The notes under the pieces were generated by a model. That model saw only the letters and a list, made by a program, of their open reading frames with translations, ran no database searches and was not told the DNA's origin. A stretch of 64,000 nt of DNA from RGIG1934 sp964492545 (GTDB taxonomy: Bacteria; Bacillota; Clostridia; Lachnospirales; Lachnospiraceae): NCBI GenBank assembly GCA_964492545.1, contig CAZBKO010000001.1, forward strand, positions 1 through 64,000, read 5' to 3'. The translations under genes were made by a program, and so were the position numbers. Below, piece after piece: positions 8,602 to 18,381 of the stretch. Each line of letters begins with the position of its first letter. Within the stretch, counting starts at the first letter, position 1.

Positions 8602-10515
8602 ATGAATTATATAACAGAGACAGATCGTTATCTATTCGGACAGGGCTCGCATTATGAGATATATGAAAAGCTTGGAGCACATGTTACTGAAATGGATAAT
8701 GTTAAAGGAACATATTTCGCTGTATGGGCTCCACATGCCGTAGCTGTAAGTGTTGTTGGAGACTTTAACAATTGGGATAGATACAGACATTTTATGACTG
8801 CTATCGAGACATCAGGAATATGGGAGATATTTATTCCTGATGTTCATGAAGGGGATTTATATAAGTTTGCAGTAGAGGGTCAGGATCATCAGGTTCATCT
8901 AAAGGCAGATCCATATGGAAATTACGCAGAGATGCGTCCGGGTAACGCGTCGAAAGTAACTGACATAAGCGGATACGAATGGCATGATGAACAATGGATT
9001 GAAAAGAAGGACAAGGAATCCAAGATAGACAGTGCAATGTCAATATATGAAGTTCATTTGGGCTCATGGAAAAAGGATTACACATATAGCCAGGATGGTT
9101 TTTGCAACTACAAAGAGCTTGCCCATGACCTTGCGGCATATGTTAAAGATATGGGATATACACATATTGAACTTATGGGTATTTCTGAGCACCCATTTGA
9201 CGGTTCGTGGGGATATCAGGTAACCGGATATTATGCACCAACATCAAGACATGGAGAACCAAAGGATTTCATGTACTTTGTGGACTATATGCATCAGAAT
9301 GGAATCAGTGTAATACTCGATTGGGTTCCGGCACATTTTCCGAAGGATGAGCATGGTCTTGCAATGTTTGATGGAACACCTACTTACGAATATGCAGATC
9401 CTAGAAAAGGTGAGCAGCGTGATTGGGGAACCAAGATATTCGATTACGATAAGAATGAAGTTAGAAATTTCCTTATAGCCAATGCACTTTTTTGGATAGA
9501 GAAATTCCATATTGACGGACTTCGTGTAGATGCGGTTGCATCTATGCTGTATCTTGATTATGGACGTCAGGCTGGCGAATGGGTACCTAATAAATACGGC
9601 GGTAATGGAAATCTTGAAGCTATGGAGTTCTTTAAGCATTTGAACAGCATTATGAACACACGTGACCCAAGAGCATATATAATAGCTGAAGAATCAACAG
9701 CATGGCCTAAGATAACAAAGTCACCGGAAGATGGCGGACTTGGATTTACATTCAAATGGAATATGGGATGGATGCATGATTTTCTTGAGTATGTCAAGTT
9801 AGATCCTTACTTCAAGAAATTCAATCATAATAAGATGACGTTCAATATGACATATGCATTTAGTGAGAATTTTGTTTTAGTGCTATCTCACGATGAGGTA
9901 GTTCATCTGAAATGCTCAATGCTTCAAAAGATGCCGGGCGAGATGGAGGACAAGGCAGCCAATCTAAAGACAGCATATTGCTTTATGTTTGGTCAGCCGG
10001 GTAAGAAACTTCTGTTTATGGGTCAGGAATTTGGTCAGATAAACGAGTGGTCAGAGGCAAAGAGTCTTGATTGGTATTTATTAAACGAACCATTACATGC
10101 AGATATACAGAAATATATGAAGAAGCTTTTGCATATATACAGGGACGTTCCTGCAATGCATGCATATGAATCTTCTGAATATGGATGCTTCGAATGGATT
10201 AACTGTAACGATGCTGATATGAGTGTATTCAGCTTCATTAGAAAGGCACCGGACACCTTCAATAATAGTTTATGCTTTGCATGTAACTTTACACCGGTGG
10301 AGAGAGATGAGTATGTTATTGGAGTTCCTAATTTTGGTACATACGAAGTGATTTTAAGCTCTCAGGATGTGGATGGTAATGAAACTGTTAAGTACAAGGC
10401 AGTCAAAGAACCACATGACAATTTTGAGTATTCAATAAAAATAAAGCTTAGACCTTTGGAATCTATAATAATGAAAACACCTTATATGAAACCAAGAAAA
10501 AGCTTAAAGAAATAG
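8602..10515 (+). CDS. glgB: 1,4-alpha-glucan branching enzyme (GH13)
   Basis: Makes alpha-1,6 branches in glycogen. An N-terminal CBM48 domain (GTYFAVWAPHAVAVSVVGDFN) is followed by a GH13 catalytic barrel: DGLRVDAVASMLYLDY contains the nucleophile Asp, IIAEESTAWP the acid/base Glu and LSHDEVVH the third carboxylate; ISVILDWVPAHFPKD is region I. A C-terminal beta domain completes it. About 637 residues, typical. Start uncertain: ATG at 8602 has AAGG nine bases upstream; an in-frame GTG at 8569 would add 11 residues. It follows the hydratase by about 60 bases and may share its transcript. No other glg gene is in the window. Confidence 0.93.
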   Translation: MNYITETDRYLFGQGSHYEIYEKLGAHVTEMDNVKGTYFAVWAPHAVAVSVVGDFNNWDRYRHFMTAIETSGIWEIFIPDVHEGDLYKFAVEGQDHQVHLKADPYGNYAEMRPGNASKVTDISGYEWHDEQWIEKKDKESKIDSAMSIYEVHLGSWKKDYTYSQDGFCNYKELAHDLAAYVKDMGYTHIELMGISEHPFDGSWGYQVTGYYAPTSRHGEPKDFMYFVDYMHQNGISVILDWVPAHFPKDEHGLAMFDGTPTYEYADPRKGEQRDWGTKIFDYDKNEVRNFLIANALFWIEKFHIDGLRVDAVASMLYLDYGRQAGEWVPNKYGGNGNLEAMEFFKHLNSIMNTRDPRAYIIAEESTAWPKITKSPEDGGLGFTFKWNMGWMHDFLEYVKLDPYFKKFNHNKMTFNMTYAFSENFVLVLSHDEVVHLKCSMLQKMPGEMEDKAANLKTAYCFMFGQPGKKLLFMGQEFGQINEWSEAKSLDWYLLNEPLHADIQKYMKKLLHIYRDVPAMHAYESSEYGCFEWINCNDADMSVFSFIRKAPDTFNNSLCFACNFTPVERDEYVIGVPNFGTYEVILSSQDVDGNETVKYKAVKEPHDNFEYSIKIKLRPLESIIMKTPYMKPRKSLKK

Positions 10516-10522
10516 TATTTGG

Positions 10523-10564
10523 CCAGAGTGGATGATGAGATGTATATATCCGCTCTGGTATTTT
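10523..10564 (+). terminator. Terminator after glgB
   Basis: CCAGAGtGGAT (from 10523) pairs with ATCCgCTCTGG (ending 10558), followed by TATTTTAG. The T tract is short, so termination may be partial. Confidence 0.6.
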
Positions 10565-10583
10565 AGTTTATGAGGAAAATAAA

Positions 10584-11927
10584 ATGATAAAAGAAAATAA
10601 GAGACTATTCGCATTATCACTGCCAATATTTGTAGAATTGTTTTTACAGCTATTGGTGGGAAATGTGGATCAGATTATGCTTAGCAGGTATTCTCAGGAT
10701 TCTGTTGCAGCTGTTGGAAATTGTAATCAGGTCATGAATATCGCAATAATAGCAATAAGTGTCACATGTGGCGCTACAACAATACTGATTTCACAGTATT
10801 TGGGAATGAATAACAGAAAGAAAATATCAGAAGTACAAACTGTTTCTACTATGTTCATAGCGGTATGCAGTATTGTAATTTCGCTTATAGTTACAATAGG
10901 AAGTCGAGGCATTTTCAATATGATTGACCTTCCTTCACATTTGATGAAAGAAGCAAGAACATATTTAATACTCGTAGGAAGCTTTATAGTCGTACAGGGA
11001 TTATATATGAATGTTACTGCAATTCTCAGGGCATATTCACACACGACCTGCGTTATGGTGGCATCAATTATTATGAATGTTATGAATATGGTGGGCAATG
11101 CAGTACTTATATATGGAATTGGCCTAGCACCACGACTTGGACTTACAGGTGCAGCAATATCCACTAACATAAGTAAGACGACAGGACTTTTAGTTGCACT
11201 GTATTTTCTTAAGAAAAAGATTCCAGACAAAATGTCGTTTATTTATGTGGGGCAAAAGGGATTACATTCACTTAAAAAGCTATTATGGATTGGAATTCCA
11301 ACATGTCTTGAATCGACATCATACAATTTATCACAGATGTATATAATGAAATTTATTAACACGCTTGGAAAAACAGCAGGTATTGCAGTCATCAACACAA
11401 AGGTATACTGCAGCATACTTGCCAATATTGCGTATGTATATTCCATAGCCATATCTCAGGCGGCGCAAATACTAATCGGTTATATGATAGGCGAAGGCAA
11501 AAGGGAACAGATTCACAGAAGGATATTGTCGGCAGTAGTCATTTCACTGATTTTTTCATTGAGTATAACATCCATAATGTATTTAAACAGTGACAATGTA
11601 TTAAGGATATTTACGGATGACCCGGAAGTACTGTCCCTTGGAAAACAGATATTGTTTGTTGAGTTCTTTTTGGAAATAGGAAGGTCTGTAAATATTGCAA
11701 TGACCAAAGTTCTCATAGCAGTAGGTGATGTTATTGCACCAACTGTAATTGGAGTAATTTTTCAGTGGGGCGCGGCTGTAACACTTTCATATATATTTGG
11801 CATAAAGATGGGATATGGACTTGTGGGAATATGGATTGCCATGGCCATTGATGAAAATGTAAGAGGAATAATATTTATGATAAGATTTATCTCAGGCGCA
11901 TGGAAGAAGAAATCTGCATTGGTGTAA
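10584..11927 (+). CDS. MATE family multidrug/cation antiporter
   Basis: Inner-membrane efflux protein of the MATE family, about 447 residues with roughly 12 hydrophobic segments. The N-terminus LFALSLPIFVELFLQLLVGN and VDQIMLSRYSQDSVAAVGNC are the classic MATE opening. The internal repeat begins near LWIGIPTCLESTSYNLSQMY. Such proteins couple Na+ or H+ entry to export of cationic compounds; the substrate cannot be read from sequence. An AGGA box precedes the ATG. No linked regulator is seen. Confidence 0.9.
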   Translation: MIKENKRLFALSLPIFVELFLQLLVGNVDQIMLSRYSQDSVAAVGNCNQVMNIAIIAISVTCGATTILISQYLGMNNRKKISEVQTVSTMFIAVCSIVISLIVTIGSRGIFNMIDLPSHLMKEARTYLILVGSFIVVQGLYMNVTAILRAYSHTTCVMVASIIMNVMNMVGNAVLIYGIGLAPRLGLTGAAISTNISKTTGLLVALYFLKKKIPDKMSFIYVGQKGLHSLKKLLWIGIPTCLESTSYNLSQMYIMKFINTLGKTAGIAVINTKVYCSILANIAYVYSIAISQAAQILIGYMIGEGKREQIHRRILSAVVISLIFSLSITSIMYLNSDNVLRIFTDDPEVLSLGKQILFVEFFLEIGRSVNIAMTKVLIAVGDVIAPTVIGVIFQWGAAVTLSYIFGIKMGYGLVGIWIAMAIDENVRGIIFMIRFISGAWKKKSALV

Positions 11928-11993
11928 TATTTTGTATGTTAAATGCCGAAATACAATGTATCAAAAATAACAGATATATTGTAGAGGTAGACA

Positions 11994-14834
11994 ATGCAGG
12001 TAAATATGAATAACATAAATAGCAACGAGAATATTACATCAGCATATAAGCCTGCACCTAATAATGGTGCAGGAAGTATTGTTGATGTAAAAATATCAGA
12101 TGAATACACCATAAGTAATGCACAGAACCTGGCTGAAGATCAGATAATCACAAGAGTAAAGCAAAATGAGAGTGACCCTATGTCACTGACCTCAGACAAT
12201 ATTAACAAGCTTGCCAGGAACATTGGGGCAGATGATTTTTCTAAGTATGAGGAGCTTGGAATCACACCGGAAGAAGATGAACTTGGAAGAGTTGTTACTG
12301 TTTCAGATAGGATTAAGATAGAGCTTGCTACCCATTGCGAGAATTATACAGGTGACGTATCTGATATTTCAGCATCTGACCTTGAGAACATAACAGGAAG
12401 TACGGGAAATGCTTATGTAGCAAAGCATCAGATGCAGACTCTTGAAATGGCGAGAGAGCTTAAGAATATAGACGACAACACTAAGTCATATCTACTAAAG
12501 AATGAAATGCAGCCAACAATAGAGAATGTATATATGGCTGAGCATAGTGGCACCTCAAGTAATGTTAGCAAATTAAGTGAAGACGAGTGGAATGAGCTTA
12601 AGCCACAGGTTGAAGCTATATGTGAGAAGGCAGGACTGACTGTGAGTGAAGAGATGCTTGATGAAGGAAGATTTCTAATAGAGCATGGAATATCGCTCAC
12701 TGCACAGAATGTTGTTAAATCTATGGAAATGAACACTGAAATCGAAGGAAGAAGCGATGAGCAGTGGATGAAGGATATTGCAAAAACTGTAGCCCTGGGA
12801 ATGAATGAGGCTAATACTAATGCAGTATCAAACGTTCCGGACAAATATATGGCAGAGGACATTATTAACGCCATTGAAAATGGTGATGAGGAGCAGATAG
12901 AGGCAGTTATATCAAGTGGAAAAGAGCTTACGATATTGAATCTTAAAACTCCGCCTACTGTGGAAGAGATTAAAGAAAAGATAAATAATGACAGAATTGT
13001 GGCAGTAAAAGATAAATTGCAGGAAATACGTCAAAAAATGTCTTTTGAAGCATGCATTACAATGATGAAAAATGGAATTAAAATCGAGGTTATGCCATTT
13101 GACGAGCTGTCAGTGCAGCTTGATGAATATGATGAAAAGAATACAGAGGTATTTTTTGATAGCATAGACAAGACAAAGTCACAGCTATTTAATGATGTGT
13201 TGGATGCGATGGAAACAATGAAGTCAGTACCAAGTGCTGTGCTGGGTAAAGTTGCATCAGGTGAAGCACAGTTTACAGTGAATGACATCAACGAGGCAGG
13301 GATAAATCTTGCAGGCAAATACGAAGAGGCCGAAACCCTATACAGTGCGGTGGGAACTGAAGTAAGAACAGATTTAGGTGATACAATCAAAGCTGCATTT
13401 GACTCATCATATGGTGTGCTTGAAGAGCTTGGGATAGAAGATACAGAAAGTGCAAGAAGAGCTGTAAGAATACTTGGATACAATTCAATGGAGCTTACGG
13501 CAGATAATATTACACAGATACAAGGTCTTGACCAACAGGTATCAAAGCTGTTTAGAAATTTCACGCCTGCCACAACAGCACATATAATAGAAAAGCAGAT
13601 TAATCCTTTGGATACCAATATTGTGGAGCTTAATGAAAATATAACTCAGCTTAATGAAGATTTAGGCTATGGTGAAACAGAAAGTTTTAGCAGATATCTG
13701 TGGAAGCTTGATAAAGCAAATGATATCACAAAGGAAGAACGCGCGGCATATATTGGAGTGTATAAGCTTATAAACACCATTGAAAAGGGTGACAGAAAAG
13801 CTATTGGAGCCGTACTGAAATCAGGAGAGGATGTTACACTTAAGAATCTCTACAGGGCTCTGAAGAACACCAGCTTCACAGGCTCACAGGTAACCGTAGA
13901 TGATAATCTTGGTCTGACAGAGAGTGTAAGTATAAATGAAAATAATTTATCAGAGCAGCTGTCATATTTTGAAAATATGTATGATGGAATGGTTGATAAG
14001 ATATGGCACTATACATCACCTAAACAGGTCAAGGCACTTGGAACAGATAAAATTACCGAGCTGCCTCTTGAACAGGTTGCTGATGCCATAAGTGAAGAAG
14101 ATACAGAAGACGAGTATCAGAGCACAAGATTAGAAGATATAGAGTCAGCGCGATATGTAAGTGAAGAAAGCCTTGAGATGCTCATGAGCTCTGACAGTGG
14201 TATAACTGTATCCAATATGCTTGCAGCTTCATACATTATGAATACACCTGGAGGTATTTGGTCTAAGCTAAAGAAGGATAACGAAGAGTTAAATGAAGTA
14301 TTTGAAAATATTGATATTGAAAATATCGATGAAGAATATGACGACAAGCTGGATGAAGCCAAAGAAACACTACTAAGTCAGGGAGAGAAGCTTAATGTTA
14401 AGCAGTTTAGACAATTTAACAGAGTAATAAATCTCATGTCATCAATGTCAAAGAAGCAGTCCTACTATATTCCTATTGAATTAAATGGAGATACATCCAC
14501 AATCAAAGTAACATTTAATAATGCATCAGATGACAAGGGCAAAGTAGTCATTGATATTTATTCAGAAAATGCAGGACGCATTGCTGTTGAGTTCAGAAAG
14601 CGAGACGACAGGCTAAGTGCAAATGTATTAAGTGACAGCAAAACAGGTTTGGAGCTTGCAGAAAATTCAATTGCTGCAATGGAGGAGGATTACGGAGAGA
14701 TATCCGTTGAAAAAGGCATTGTTAAGAATATTTCTGAAGGAATATTTGCAGCAGGAGAATCGGAAACAGATATTTCATCACGAAGTCTTTACAGAATAGC
14801 AAAAACATTTATTTATAACATTAAAGATAACTAA
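11994..14834 (+). CDS. Large DUF6240-like protein with FliK-like C-terminus, upstream of flagellin
   Basis: 946-residue protein without signal peptide or membrane segment, acidic, with many short helical repeats marked by a recurring 'LT..NI' phrase (SLTSDNINKLARN, GISLTAQNVVKSM, ELTADNITQIQG). It resembles the DUF6240 family that accompanies flagellar genes in Lachnospiraceae. The last 120 residues (YYIPIELNGDTSTIKVTFNN, GRIAVEFRKRDDRLSANVLS) resemble the C-terminal domain of FliK-type hook-length proteins. I infer a role in flagellar assembly, perhaps as a secreted ruler or cap-like factor; this is not proven. It ends 52 bases before flagellin and its 3' end overlaps the flagellin promoter. 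The start ATG has AGAGGT upstream. Confidence 0.6.
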   Translation: MQVNMNNINSNENITSAYKPAPNNGAGSIVDVKISDEYTISNAQNLAEDQIITRVKQNESDPMSLTSDNINKLARNIGADDFSKYEELGITPEEDELGRVVTVSDRIKIELATHCENYTGDVSDISASDLENITGSTGNAYVAKHQMQTLEMARELKNIDDNTKSYLLKNEMQPTIENVYMAEHSGTSSNVSKLSEDEWNELKPQVEAICEKAGLTVSEEMLDEGRFLIEHGISLTAQNVVKSMEMNTEIEGRSDEQWMKDIAKTVALGMNEANTNAVSNVPDKYMAEDIINAIENGDEEQIEAVISSGKELTILNLKTPPTVEEIKEKINNDRIVAVKDKLQEIRQKMSFEACITMMKNGIKIEVMPFDELSVQLDEYDEKNTEVFFDSIDKTKSQLFNDVLDAMETMKSVPSAVLGKVASGEAQFTVNDINEAGINLAGKYEEAETLYSAVGTEVRTDLGDTIKAAFDSSYGVLEELGIEDTESARRAVRILGYNSMELTADNITQIQGLDQQVSKLFRNFTPATTAHIIEKQINPLDTNIVELNENITQLNEDLGYGETESFSRYLWKLDKANDITKEERAAYIGVYKLINTIEKGDRKAIGAVLKSGEDVTLKNLYRALKNTSFTGSQVTVDDNLGLTESVSINENNLSEQLSYFENMYDGMVDKIWHYTSPKQVKALGTDKITELPLEQVADAISEEDTEDEYQSTRLEDIESARYVSEESLEMLMSSDSGITVSNMLAASYIMNTPGGIWSKLKKDNEELNEVFENIDIENIDEEYDDKLDEAKETLLSQGEKLNVKQFRQFNRVINLMSSMSKKQSYYIPIELNGDTSTIKVTFNNASDDKGKVVIDIYSENAGRIAVEFRKRDDRLSANVLSDSKTGLELAENSIAAMEEDYGEISVEKGIVKNISEGIFAAGESETDISSRSLYRIAKTFIYNIKDN

Positions 14835-14850
14835 GAATTCAACCGATAAA
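14822..14850 (+). promoter_or_regulatory. Sigma-28-like flagellin promoter
   Basis: TAAA (14822-14825), 17 bases, CCGATAAA (14843-14850). This fits the SigD/FliA pattern TAAA-N15/16-CCGATAT with a spacer one base long. It overlaps the last codons of the preceding gene and lies 36 bases before the flagellin ATG. Confidence 0.6.
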
Positions 14851-14885
14851 TACAATAACTCACAAAACTGAAAGGATATGATTAG

Positions 14886-15971
14886 ATGAGAATAGGAACT
14901 AATATGGCTGCACATATTGCATGTGGACAGTTATCAAAGACAGAGAAAAATGTAGCAGCTTCTCTTGGAAGACTTTCATCAGGATATAAGATTAACACAT
15001 CTAAGGATGACAGTGCAGGAATGGCAATATCTGAGAAGATGAGGGCACAGATAAAAGGACTTGATCGTGCCAGTTCGAATGCATCTGATGGAATATCGGT
15101 TTCTCAGACAGCTGAGGGAGCATTGAATGAAGTTCATTCTATGCTGCAAAGAATGAGAGAACTTGCAATACAGGGTGCAAGTGATACATACAGCGATGAC
15201 GATAGAAAGAATATCATGGAGGAAGTGAAGGCTTTACGAACAGAGGTTGATCGTATATCAAACGATACCGAATTCAATAATACTTCATTACTTAACGGAG
15301 ATATGCAGAGAAGAACATATGCTCTTGATGAGGATGGTAAGCTGGACTCTTCAATCAAGGTTTCATATATGACAAATGATGTCGTTGCAGGAGAGTATAA
15401 GATTAGTGTTGATGTAGACGGAACAATAACACCTGGAGATCCATTTACATCGAAGGCAATTGTATCTTACAACGACAATAAGGCTACAATAACAGACGAG
15501 AATGGCTTCGAAATGATGTTTACCATGGATGAAAATAACATGCCACAGGGTGACTACACTATTGAAGTGTGGGATATAGGCTCAATGACAATTCAGCTGG
15601 GAGCCAATGAAGGACAGACGATGGGAATTTGCATACCAGAGGTATCATGCGAGAGTCTTAATATAGATAAACTTGATATGACTACAACAGACGGCTGCAA
15701 TGACTCTATCACAAGAATAGACGAGGCTATCAACCGAGTATCCCTTGTAAGGTCACAGCTTGGAGCAGATCAGAACAGACTGGAATATTCAGTATCAAGT
15801 CTTGATGTTACATCTGAGAATATGACATCAGCATTATCGAGAATACAGGATGTGGATATGGCTGAAGAGATGACAACATATACACAGAACAATGTAATTC
15901 AGCAGGCTGGAACTTCAATGCTTGCACAGGCTAACCAGCTGCCGGAAAAGGTACTGCAGCTGCTTCAGTAA
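14886..15971 (+). CDS. Flagellin
   Basis: Filament subunit exported by the flagellar type III system. The N-terminal D0/D1 region is canonical (LSKTEKNVAASLGRLSSGYK, then INTSKDDSAGMAISEKMRAQ), and the C-terminal D1/D0 ends in EEMTTYTQNNVIQQAGTSML and LPEKVLQLLQ. A variable D2-like insert of about 110 residues lies between (about 145-255). LQRMRELAIQGASD matches the segment that, in other bacteria, is recognised by host TLR5. Length 361 residues. AAAGGAT precedes the ATG, and the promoter is sigma-28-like. The partner chaperone fliS follows 38 bases downstream. Confidence 0.95.
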   Translation: MRIGTNMAAHIACGQLSKTEKNVAASLGRLSSGYKINTSKDDSAGMAISEKMRAQIKGLDRASSNASDGISVSQTAEGALNEVHSMLQRMRELAIQGASDTYSDDDRKNIMEEVKALRTEVDRISNDTEFNNTSLLNGDMQRRTYALDEDGKLDSSIKVSYMTNDVVAGEYKISVDVDGTITPGDPFTSKAIVSYNDNKATITDENGFEMMFTMDENNMPQGDYTIEVWDIGSMTIQLGANEGQTMGICIPEVSCESLNIDKLDMTTTDGCNDSITRIDEAINRVSLVRSQLGADQNRLEYSVSSLDVTSENMTSALSRIQDVDMAEEMTTYTQNNVIQQAGTSMLAQANQLPEKVLQLLQ

Positions 15972-16009
15972 TGTGACTTATTAAGCGATGACAGATTTGG
16001 AGGAGCTAT

Positions 16010-16474
16010 ATGACCAAGGAAGAGATGAATGTATTTACAAGGCGGATTACCCAGAGCTCCAAGAGCGAACTGGTTGTAATTACATATGATATTATAATCA
16101 ATTACATAGAGAGTGCGAGCAAGGAATATGAGGACGGAAGCGTGGAAGGATTTATATTTAATTTGAAAAAAGCCAAGCAGTTCCTCAATGATTTGTCATC
16201 AGCTCTTGACTTTTCATACAAGGTATCCTGTGATTTGATGAGCATTTATATGTACATAGAAAGATGCATTATAGAAGGTATAGTTAAGAAACAACCATGT
16301 GAGCTTACTACGATAACAGACATTCTTAACAAGCTGAAAGTAGGATTTACCATTGTAAGCAATGAGGATACATCAGGTCCGGTAATGAAGAATGGGGAGC
16401 AGGTATTTGCAGGTCTCACATATGGAAAAGGAACACTTAATGAGGTGTCGGTGAGAAGCAAGACGTACAACTAA
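16010..16474 (+). CDS. fliS: FliS-like flagellin chaperone
   Basis: Binds the C-terminus of unexported flagellin in the cytosol and prevents premature polymerisation. The all-helical FliS pattern is visible: TQSSKSELVVITYDIIINYI, then an amphipathic helix with FIFNLKKAKQFLNDLSSALD and LMSIYMYIERCI. It is 154 residues, longer than the usual 125-135, with an extra tail (GEQVFAGLTYGKGTLNEVSV) of unknown role. The ribosome site TGGAGGAGC precedes the ATG. Position directly after flagellin supports the call, though sequence identity to classical FliS looks modest. Confidence 0.7.
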   Translation: MTKEEMNVFTRRITQSSKSELVVITYDIIINYIESASKEYEDGSVEGFIFNLKKAKQFLNDLSSALDFSYKVSCDLMSIYMYIERCIIEGIVKKQPCELTTITDILNKLKVGFTIVSNEDTSGPVMKNGEQVFAGLTYGKGTLNEVSVRSKTYN

Positions 16475-16490
16475 ATATAATGGAAACTTT

Positions 16491-16552
16491 AGACCATTAG
16501 TACATCAAAATGTGCGAAAATATTACATTTTGTGGAAACTAATGGTCTTTTA
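16491..16552 (+). terminator. Terminator after fliS
   Basis: AGACCATTAGT (16491-16501) pairs with ACTAATGGTCT (16538-16548) and is followed by TTTTATA. An inner stem (AAAATGT with ACATTTT) extends the hairpin. A TATAAT at 16558-16563 just behind it may be the -10 of the next gene, with no clear -35. Confidence 0.75.
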
Positions 16553-16590
16553 TATGTTATAATAAAGTAATTAAAATTTTGTGGAGGAGC

Positions 16591-18303
16591 ATGGCGAATA
16601 ATATTTATGGTGCATCGAAGAAAACATCATCCAAAGCGACAACTAAGGTAACACTGGTTAAAAAGTCAGGAAGGCTTTATACAGGTCAGAAACTGAAGCT
16701 AAAGATTAAGAGAGCAGATTCTTCCGTTAAGTACAAGAACATAAAGTGGACCTCTAGCAATAAAAGGGTGGCAACAGTTAGTAAACATGGAACTGTTAAA
16801 GCTAAAAGAACTGGAACAACAACAATCAAATGTATAATAACATGGAAAAGCAACAAAAAGACAACAATTAAGAAAACGATTAAAATTTACAAGGGTGTTA
16901 AGCTTATGAAGTACAAGCTGTCCAATACATCCATAAATCTCACCCCTGGCAAAAGCCAAACAATAAAGGCATTATTTACACCAACTAACGCAACAGTCAC
17001 AAATACAGCCTATGTATCTAATAATACAAAGGTTGCGACAGTTGATAAGAATGGTAAAATCACAGGAAAAAGAGCAGGAACAGCCCAGATAACCTGCACT
17101 GTTAAGACATACAATAATAAGACCTACAAGAGAGTGTGTACGGTAAAAGTAAGTGTGCCGGCATCAGCAGTGACACTTAACATGACGAAAGCAACTATGC
17201 CTGCCGGTCATAGGATAACATTGAAAGCAACTGTAGCACCATCAAATGCTACAAACAAATCAGTGAAATATTTATCTTTATCCCCATCCATAGCAAAGGT
17301 CGACAAGAATGGAGTAGTCACAGGACTAAAGGAAGGAACAGCAGTAATATCAGTGACAGCACACAACGGAAAGAAAGCTGTTTGTACTGTAACTGTAACT
17401 CCGGCAGAGGTCGACATTGCTCTTGAGACAAATTCAATCCAGTTAAAAATGTTTACAACTGACAATGCCAATGCAACAGTAACCGGCAGAATGCAAGGTG
17501 TAGCATCATCAAACAAATATCTTTCATCAGTAGATGGAGTTCTATATAATAAGAAGAAAAGTACTTTAAAGCTGTGTCCAATGGGTAAAAAGGGCACATT
17601 GAAAATACCATCAGGCACGAAGAATATAGATAGCTTCGCATTTGATGGATGTAGTAGGTTAACAGCAGTTGTTATACCTGATTCAGTAAAAAATATAGAA
17701 ATCTTAAATTTCATAGATATGAGCGAAAAATTCTATATCATTTGTAATAAGGGCTCAGAAGCTTGTACATATGCGAAAGATATGGAACTTCCATACAGAT
17801 ACAATTTCGCATCGGTTAATGTGAAATTATCCACAGAGGTAAAATATACAGGAGCAAATAGAAGACCATCTGTAACAGTTAAAAGTGGTTCCAAGGTTCT
17901 TAAGCGCGGCGTTGATTACACTGTTTCATATGTAAATAATAAGAACATAGGCAAAGCCAGGGTAATTATTAAAGGCAAAGGAAAATATGCAGGAACAGTT
18001 AAGAAGACATTTAAGATTGAGCCAGGCAGAACTACATCTCTAAAGCAGAGCAAAACAACATACACATCCAAAATCAAGCTGACATGGAACAAGGTAAAAG
18101 GTGCAACAGGATATGAAGTGTATCGTGCAACAGCTAAGGATGGAAAATATAGGAAGATTAAGACTCTTAAGTCAAAATCATTTACAGACAGCAGTTTAGA
18201 ATCTGGAACTAATTATTACTATAAAGTCAGAGCGTATAAGAAGGTTTCAGGTAAAAAAGTGTATGGAACCTATTCAAAAGTAGTAACGATGAAAACAAAA
18301 TAA
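16591..18303 (+). CDS. Bacterial Ig-like (Big_2)/LRR/FN3 surface protein without signal peptide
   Basis: Lys-rich extracellular-type protein, about 570 residues. Three Big_2 Ig-like repeats (WTSSNKRVATVSKHGTVKA, YVSNNTKVATVDKNGKITG, SPSIAKVDKNGVVTGLKEG) are followed by an LRR_5-like stretch (IPSGTKNIDSFAFDGCSRL), an MBG-type repeat (GVDYTVSYVNNKNIGKARVI) and a C-terminal FN3 domain (KLTWNKVKGATGYEVYRA). Such proteins are normally secreted, but the N-terminus MANNIYGASKKTSSKATTK looks like mature sequence and no signal peptide precedes it. The ATG at 16591 has GGAGG only three bases upstream; TTG at 16579 is in frame but without a site. The 5' end may be lost by deletion, or export may use another route. 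It follows the flagellin locus. Confidence 0.65.
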   Translation: MANNIYGASKKTSSKATTKVTLVKKSGRLYTGQKLKLKIKRADSSVKYKNIKWTSSNKRVATVSKHGTVKAKRTGTTTIKCIITWKSNKKTTIKKTIKIYKGVKLMKYKLSNTSINLTPGKSQTIKALFTPTNATVTNTAYVSNNTKVATVDKNGKITGKRAGTAQITCTVKTYNNKTYKRVCTVKVSVPASAVTLNMTKATMPAGHRITLKATVAPSNATNKSVKYLSLSPSIAKVDKNGVVTGLKEGTAVISVTAHNGKKAVCTVTVTPAEVDIALETNSIQLKMFTTDNANATVTGRMQGVASSNKYLSSVDGVLYNKKKSTLKLCPMGKKGTLKIPSGTKNIDSFAFDGCSRLTAVVIPDSVKNIEILNFIDMSEKFYIICNKGSEACTYAKDMELPYRYNFASVNVKLSTEVKYTGANRRPSVTVKSGSKVLKRGVDYTVSYVNNKNIGKARVIIKGKGKYAGTVKKTFKIEPGRTTSLKQSKTTYTSKIKLTWNKVKGATGYEVYRATAKDGKYRKIKTLKSKSFTDSSLESGTNYYYKVRAYKKVSGKKVYGTYSKVVTMKTK

Positions 18304-18312
18304 TAACATCAT

Positions 18313-18356
18313 AAAGGTGGCGCATCTCAATTGATAAGCCACCTTTAATTATTTTT
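18313..18356. terminator. Bidirectional terminator between the Ig-like gene and trpA
   Basis: AAAGGTGGC (18313-18321) pairs with GCCACCTTT (18338-18346), followed by AATTATTTTT. It serves both convergent transcripts. Confidence 0.75.
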
Positions 18357-18381
18357 AGTATGCACTGAGCAAAGAATTTCA

